Assembly: GCA_019414265.1 (NCBI GenBank)
Contig: DXMJ01000007.1
Coordinates: forward strand, 39,168-81,596
Source of the DNA: Collinsella sp.
GTDB taxonomy: Bacteria; Actinomycetota; Coriobacteriia; Coriobacteriales; Coriobacteriaceae
Length of the DNA stretch: 42,429 bases
Direction of reading: 5' to 3'
Under the pieces are notes generated by a model. The model made no database searches. It had not been told where the DNA came from and worked only from the letters and a program-made list of their open reading frames with translations. Position numbers and translations under genes: made by a program. Positions 39,317-42,429 of this stretch are shown in pieces. Positions within the stretch are counted from its first letter, which is position 1. The number at the start of each line of letters is the position of its first letter.

Positions 39317-40495
39317 ATGAACGTTCTGGTCGTCAACGCAGGATCTTCGACCCTTAAGTATCAGGTCATCGATACCAAGTCCCACAAGGTGTCCGCAAAG
39401 GGCTCCTGCGAGCGCGTCTGCTTTACCGGCGGTACCTTCACCCACGCTGCCAACGGTTCCAAGAAGGTGACCGAGAACATCGAGTTCCCCGACCACAAGG
39501 TCGCCATCGAGGTCGTCCTGAAGGACCTCGAGGCCAACGGCGTCAAGATCGAGGGTATTGGTCACCGTATCGTTCAGGGCGGCTGGTACTTTGGTGATTC
39601 CTCCCTCGTCGACGAGGACGTCCTCGCCAAGATCCGCGAGGTTGCCCCGCTGGCGCCGCTGCACAACAACCCCGAGGCCAACGTTATCGAGTACTGCCTG
39701 GAGCAGTATCCCGATCTGCCCAACGTTACGGTCTACGACACCGCTTTTCACTTCAACATGCCCGAGGTTGCCAAGACCTACGCCCTTCCCAAGGATGTTT
39801 GCGACAAGCTGCACATCCGTAAGTACGGCGCCCACGGCACCAGCTATCGCTACATCTCCAAGAAGGTCGCCGAGATGACCAACGGCGAGGCCCGCAAGGT
39901 CGTCGTGTGCCACATCGGCTCTGGTGCCTCCCTGTGCGCCATCGAGGACGGCAAGTGCATGGATACCACCATGGGCCTCACCCCGCTCGACGGCGTCATG
40001 ATGGGCACCCGCTGCGGCTCCATTGACCCGGCTACCGTGTGCTACCTGCAGCGCGAGGGTGGCTACACCTTCGACGAGGTCGACGAGATGATGAACAAGA
40101 AGTCCGGTCTTTTGGCTGTGACCGGTGGCAAGACCAACGACTGCCGCAACGTCGAGGAGCTCGCCGCCGCTGGCGACCCCGAGGCTCAGCTCGCCTTCGA
40201 CATGTTCGTCTACAAGATTGCCGCCAAGGCTGCCGAGATGGCCACTTCCATGTGCGGCATGGACACGCTGGTCTTCACCGCCGGCATCGGTGAGCACGCT
40301 CCGGCCGTTCGCGCCGGCGTTGCCGACCGTCTGGCCTTTATGGGCGTCAAGATGGACCATGCCCGTAACGCCCTGCGTGGCGACGGCGCTTGGTGCCTGT
40401 CTGCCAAGGATTCCAAGGTCAAGATCTTTGTCATCCCCACGGACGAGGAGTTCATGATCGCTTCCGACGTCGAGCGCATCGTCAACGGCAAGTAA
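39317..40495 (+). CDS. ackA: Acetate kinase-like protein, first of two tandem copies
   Basis: A 392-residue acetokinase-family protein: MNVLVVNAGSSTLKYQV, HRIVQGGW, the catalytic Asp region VYDTAFHFNMP, TTMGLTPLDG, GTRCGSIDP and FTAGIGEH. Acetate kinases interconvert acetyl phosphate + ADP and acetate + ATP. Three positions that are conserved in the family and kept in the second copy are changed here: HGTSYRY instead of HGTSHRY (Tyr177; the His matches His180 of the Methanosarcina enzyme), CHIGSGAS instead of CHLGNGAS (Ser202) and GIGEH instead of GIGEN. The activity or substrate may therefore differ. The start has AGGGAG upstream and a terminator follows, so it is its own unit. Confidence 0.85.
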   Translation: MNVLVVNAGSSTLKYQVIDTKSHKVSAKGSCERVCFTGGTFTHAANGSKKVTENIEFPDHKVAIEVVLKDLEANGVKIEGIGHRIVQGGWYFGDSSLVDEDVLAKIREVAPLAPLHNNPEANVIEYCLEQYPDLPNVTVYDTAFHFNMPEVAKTYALPKDVCDKLHIRKYGAHGTSYRYISKKVAEMTNGEARKVVVCHIGSGASLCAIEDGKCMDTTMGLTPLDGVMMGTRCGSIDPATVCYLQREGGYTFDEVDEMMNKKSGLLAVTGGKTNDCRNVEELAAAGDPEAQLAFDMFVYKIAAKAAEMATSMCGMDTLVFTAGIGEHAPAVRAGVADRLAFMGVKMDHARNALRGDGAWCLSAKDSKVKIFVIPTDEEFMIASDVERIVNGK

Positions 40496-40506
40496 TTGCA
40501 AGAGGG

Positions 40507-40545
40507 GAGGGGCTGGACGACCAAGTGCCGTTCAGCCCCTCTTTT
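40507..40545 (+). terminator. Intrinsic terminator of the first acetate kinase gene
   Basis: GAGGGGCTGGAC (40507-40518) pairs with GTTCAGCCCCTC (40530-40541) with G-U/A-U pairs, followed by four Ts. Confidence 0.85.
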
Positions 40546-40570
40546 GCGCTCGTTGGGCGATATGCCTGAT

Positions 40571-40595
40571 AGTTATTTATTAAGTTGTGATAACT
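40571..40595. promoter_or_regulatory. Dyad upstream of the second acetate kinase
   Basis: AGTTAT (40571-40576) and ATAACT (40590-40595) are inverted arms; AAGTT-GTGAT-AACTT (from 40582) overlaps. The stretch is AT-rich, and TAAAAT (40602-40607) may be a -10. It is a candidate operator. Confidence 0.35.
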
Positions 40596-40659
40596 TCTTA
40601 TTAAAATGCGGCCGCCTTAAGGGGTCTGCGTCGACCGTATTGCACTGCAAAGGAGTCTC

Positions 40660-41838
40660 ATGAACGTACTTGTTGTCAACGCCGGCAGCTCAAGCCTTAA
40701 ATATCAGCTTTTGGATACCGATACCCGCGAGGTTTTCGCCAAGGGCAACTGCGAACGTATCGGTTCGGACATGGGCATCTTTGGCCACTCCGAGAACGGT
40801 GGCGCCAAGCAGACCGAGGAGGTCCCTTTCCCCGATCATCGCTCTGCTATCGCTCGCGTGCTCGAGGAGCTCGAGAAGACCGACTTTACGATTGGTGGCA
40901 TTGGCCATCGTATCGTTCAGGGCGGCTGGCACTTCGATGATTCCGCGGTCGTCGACGACGAGGTTATGGCTAAGATCCTTGAGGTGGCCCCGCTCGCTCC
41001 GCTGCACAATTACGGCGAGGCCGCGGCAATCGAATATTGCCGCGAGAAGTATCCTGAGCTGCCCAACGTGGCCGTCTTCGACACCTCGTTCCACATGACC
41101 ATGCCCGAGGTCGCCTACACCTACGCGCTGCCCAAGGACGTGTGCGACAAGTACCACGTGCGCAAGTACGGCGCACACGGTACGAGCCACCGCTACGAGT
41201 GGATGATGGCCAAGGAGATCCTGGGCTCGCGCTGCCACCGTCTGCTTTCGTGCCATCTGGGCAACGGTGCTTCGCTTGCCGCCATTGAGGACGGCGTGTG
41301 CCGCGATACCACGATGGGCCTCACGCCGCTTGACGGCCTGATGATGGGCACCCGTTGTGGTTCCATTGACCCGGCCACCGTGTGCTACCTGCAGCGCGAG
41401 GGCGGCTACAGCTACCAGGAAGTCGACGACATGATGAACAAGCAGTCCGGCCTGCTTGCCATTTCGGGCATCTCCAACGACGCCCGCGACATCCGCACGC
41501 GCGCCTCCGAGGGAGATGAGCGCTGCCTGCTCGCCTTCGATATGTTTGCCTACAAGGCTATGCAGCAGGCCGGCTCCATGATCGCCTCCATGGCGGGCGT
41601 GGATACCATCACCTTTACCGCCGGCATCGGCGAGAACGACTGGTCGATTCGCAAGGCCTTCTGCGACTGCTTTGAGTGGCTGGGCGTGCGCATCGACAAT
41701 AACAAGAACCGCGAGGCCGTGGGCAACGGCCCGCAGGTCATCAGCGCCGCCGGTTCCGCCGTCACGGTCATGGTCATCCCCACCGACGAGGAATACATGA
41801 TCGCCCACGACGTCGAGCGTCTGACCAAGAACAACTAA
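40660..41838 (+). CDS. ackA: Acetate kinase, second tandem copy
   Basis: A 392-residue acetate kinase with the family residues largely intact: MNVLVVNAGSSSLKYQL, GHRIVQGGWHF, VFDTSFHMTMP, HGTSHRY (His177), CHLGNGAS and FTAGIGEN. Both copies share GTRCGSIDP where most enzymes have GTRSGDIDP. This copy is the better candidate for the working acetate kinase of fermentation, transferring phosphate from acetyl phosphate to ADP. Equal length and close sequence across the whole protein indicate tandem duplication. The start has AAAGGAG upstream. No terminator lies between its stop and the IS end after about 41855. Confidence 0.93.
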   Translation: MNVLVVNAGSSSLKYQLLDTDTREVFAKGNCERIGSDMGIFGHSENGGAKQTEEVPFPDHRSAIARVLEELEKTDFTIGGIGHRIVQGGWHFDDSAVVDDEVMAKILEVAPLAPLHNYGEAAAIEYCREKYPELPNVAVFDTSFHMTMPEVAYTYALPKDVCDKYHVRKYGAHGTSHRYEWMMAKEILGSRCHRLLSCHLGNGASLAAIEDGVCRDTTMGLTPLDGLMMGTRCGSIDPATVCYLQREGGYSYQEVDDMMNKQSGLLAISGISNDARDIRTRASEGDERCLLAFDMFAYKAMQQAGSMIASMAGVDTITFTAGIGENDWSIRKAFCDCFEWLGVRIDNNKNREAVGNGPQVISAAGSAVTVMVIPTDEEYMIAHDVERLTKNN

Positions 41839-41854
41839 CGCTCGCATTTGCAAG

Positions 41855-41906
41855 TAAGGCTTATAGGACAAAATGTGTGTCCCGATAGAACACCCGTTTC
41901 CATCCA
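41855..41906. mobile_element. End region of an insertion sequence
   Basis: GGCTTATAGGACAAAATGTG and TGTGTCCCGATAG lie just outside the transposase stop and resemble the terminal region of an IS; GGACA-TGTCC form a small dyad. The exact boundary and target duplication cannot be fixed because the other end is outside the window. Confidence 0.45.
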
Positions 41907-42428
41907 TTAATCCAGCCAGAACGGGTACGGGTCCCTGTGGTGGAGGTCCCCCCACACTGCCCTGTCGCCCCACTCCGGCCCTCCGTCGTCACGCGACGGC
42001 GAGGCGGAGTAGACGCTGAACAGGAAGTCGATGTCCGCGTCGGTCGGCATCGTGGCGAGCTTCTCGCGCGCCGTCCTCGCGTCCCCCGAGTGCGCGTGGC
42101 ACCACCAGAATACCGCCTTCACGCGCTTGACCGACGTCAGCCCCCGGTGGTTGCGCAGGACGGCCCTCAGCTGCGAGTTCACCCCTCCCTCGATCATGTT
42201 GTTGGTCGACGGCAGCGGGCCGGCCTTGGCCAGGGCGGGGTCGAGGTAGGTGAACAGCGTCCCCGCCGACACCAGCGACGACAGCGACGAGCGCGCCCGC
42301 CTCAGCCTCTCGTGGGTGTAGACCCTCCTGCCGTCCACCACGGTCCTGTCCTCCAGGAAGTCGGCCCAGAACCCGCACCAGTCGAGGTAGCGCTCGACCC
42401 AGAGCTCGGCCTGGTGCAGCGTCTCGAT
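41907..42428 (-). CDS. IS1249-like (IS256-group) transposase, C-terminal part, cut by the window edge
   Basis: The last 173 codons of a transposase read in from the right edge: ETLHQAELWVERYLDWCGFW, then FTYLDPALAKAGPLPSTNNMIEGGVNSQLRAVLRNHRGL, here split, and VKAVFWWCHAHSGD. STNN-IEGG-N is the conserved block near the catalytic Glu in IS1249-type transposases. Codon use is far more C/G-ending than in the chromosome genes, which marks it as foreign. The N-terminal part is outside the window, so completeness is unknown. It is convergent with the second acetate kinase, 68 bases away. Confidence 0.8.
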   Translation of the reverse strand: METLHQAELWVERYLDWCGFWADFLEDRTVVDGRRVYTHERLRRARSSLSSLVSAGTLFTYLDPALAKAGPLPSTNNMIEGGVNSQLRAVLRNHRGLTSVKRVKAVFWWCHAHSGDARTAREKLATMPTDADIDFLFSVYSASPSRDDGGPEWGDRAVWGDLHHRDPYPFWLD

Positions 42429-42429
42429 G

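Overview
The window looks like chromosomal DNA of a GC-rich gut Coriobacteriia member, most like Collinsella. That call rests on overall codon use, the gene set (fermentative L-lactate dehydrogenase, acetate kinases, Actinobacteria-style dap/lys genes, group-II ECF transporter, C69 dipeptidase) and the short palindromes carrying a CCTGTCCC core; no rRNA is present to confirm it. About 40 protein genes are supported. No tRNA, rRNA or CRISPR array was seen. The window cuts two genes: nadE at the left edge and a transposase at the right edge.

Layout. 1-6000: 3' part of nadE, a DapL-like aminotransferase, ldh, a DUF2974 alpha/beta-hydrolase flanked by two copies of a palindrome, and a NdpA-type nucleoid protein. 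6081-6178: an unexplained 98-bp composite palindrome. 6222-10023 (minus): lysA-dapA, dapB and dapH behind a lysine riboswitch, with lysA and dapA forming one uninterrupted reading frame. An M20 amidohydrolase is transcribed divergently from the same promoter region. 11691-12285: a HigBA toxin-antitoxin pair. 12727-15519 (minus): an M20 peptidase and an MFS transporter. 15630-19708 (minus): an Old-Yellow-Enzyme-type oxidoreductase with the large and small subunits of aconitase X, apparently a dehydration/reduction module. 19931-22312: an FxLYD protein, a small helix-turn-helix-like protein and a membrane-anchored Ser/Thr kinase. 22352-23485 (minus): a secreted coiled-coil wall protein. 23800-25888: a D-aspartate-ligase-like ATP-grasp enzyme and an Asp/Glu racemase. 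26013-29399 (minus): a complete ECF transporter (S, fused A1-A2, T) behind a leader peptide with three consecutive Trp codons and an intrinsic terminator. 29595-32722 (minus): a C69 dipeptidase, a 30-residue membrane peptide and a lipid kinase. 32821-36984: RNase D, a zinc peptidase, xseA, xseB and a HIT protein. 37026-39196: LysR plus MFS. 39317-41838: two tandem acetate kinases. After 41839: the 3' end of an IS transposase.

How the parts work together. The dap/lys block encodes lysine and diaminopimelate synthesis by an acetylase-type route (DapA, DapB, DapH, an M20 deacetylase candidate, LysA) under lysine feedback through the riboswitch. The ECF cluster appears to be a tryptophan importer controlled by Trp-codon attenuation. 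The racemase and ATP-grasp pair suits D-Asp insertion into the peptidoglycan cross-bridge. Lactate dehydrogenase and the acetate kinases are end-product fermentation enzymes. The strongest leads are the Trp attenuator on an ECF operon, the lysA-dapA fusion, the first acetate kinase with a lost active-site His, the AcnX/OYE operon and the 98-bp structured element.
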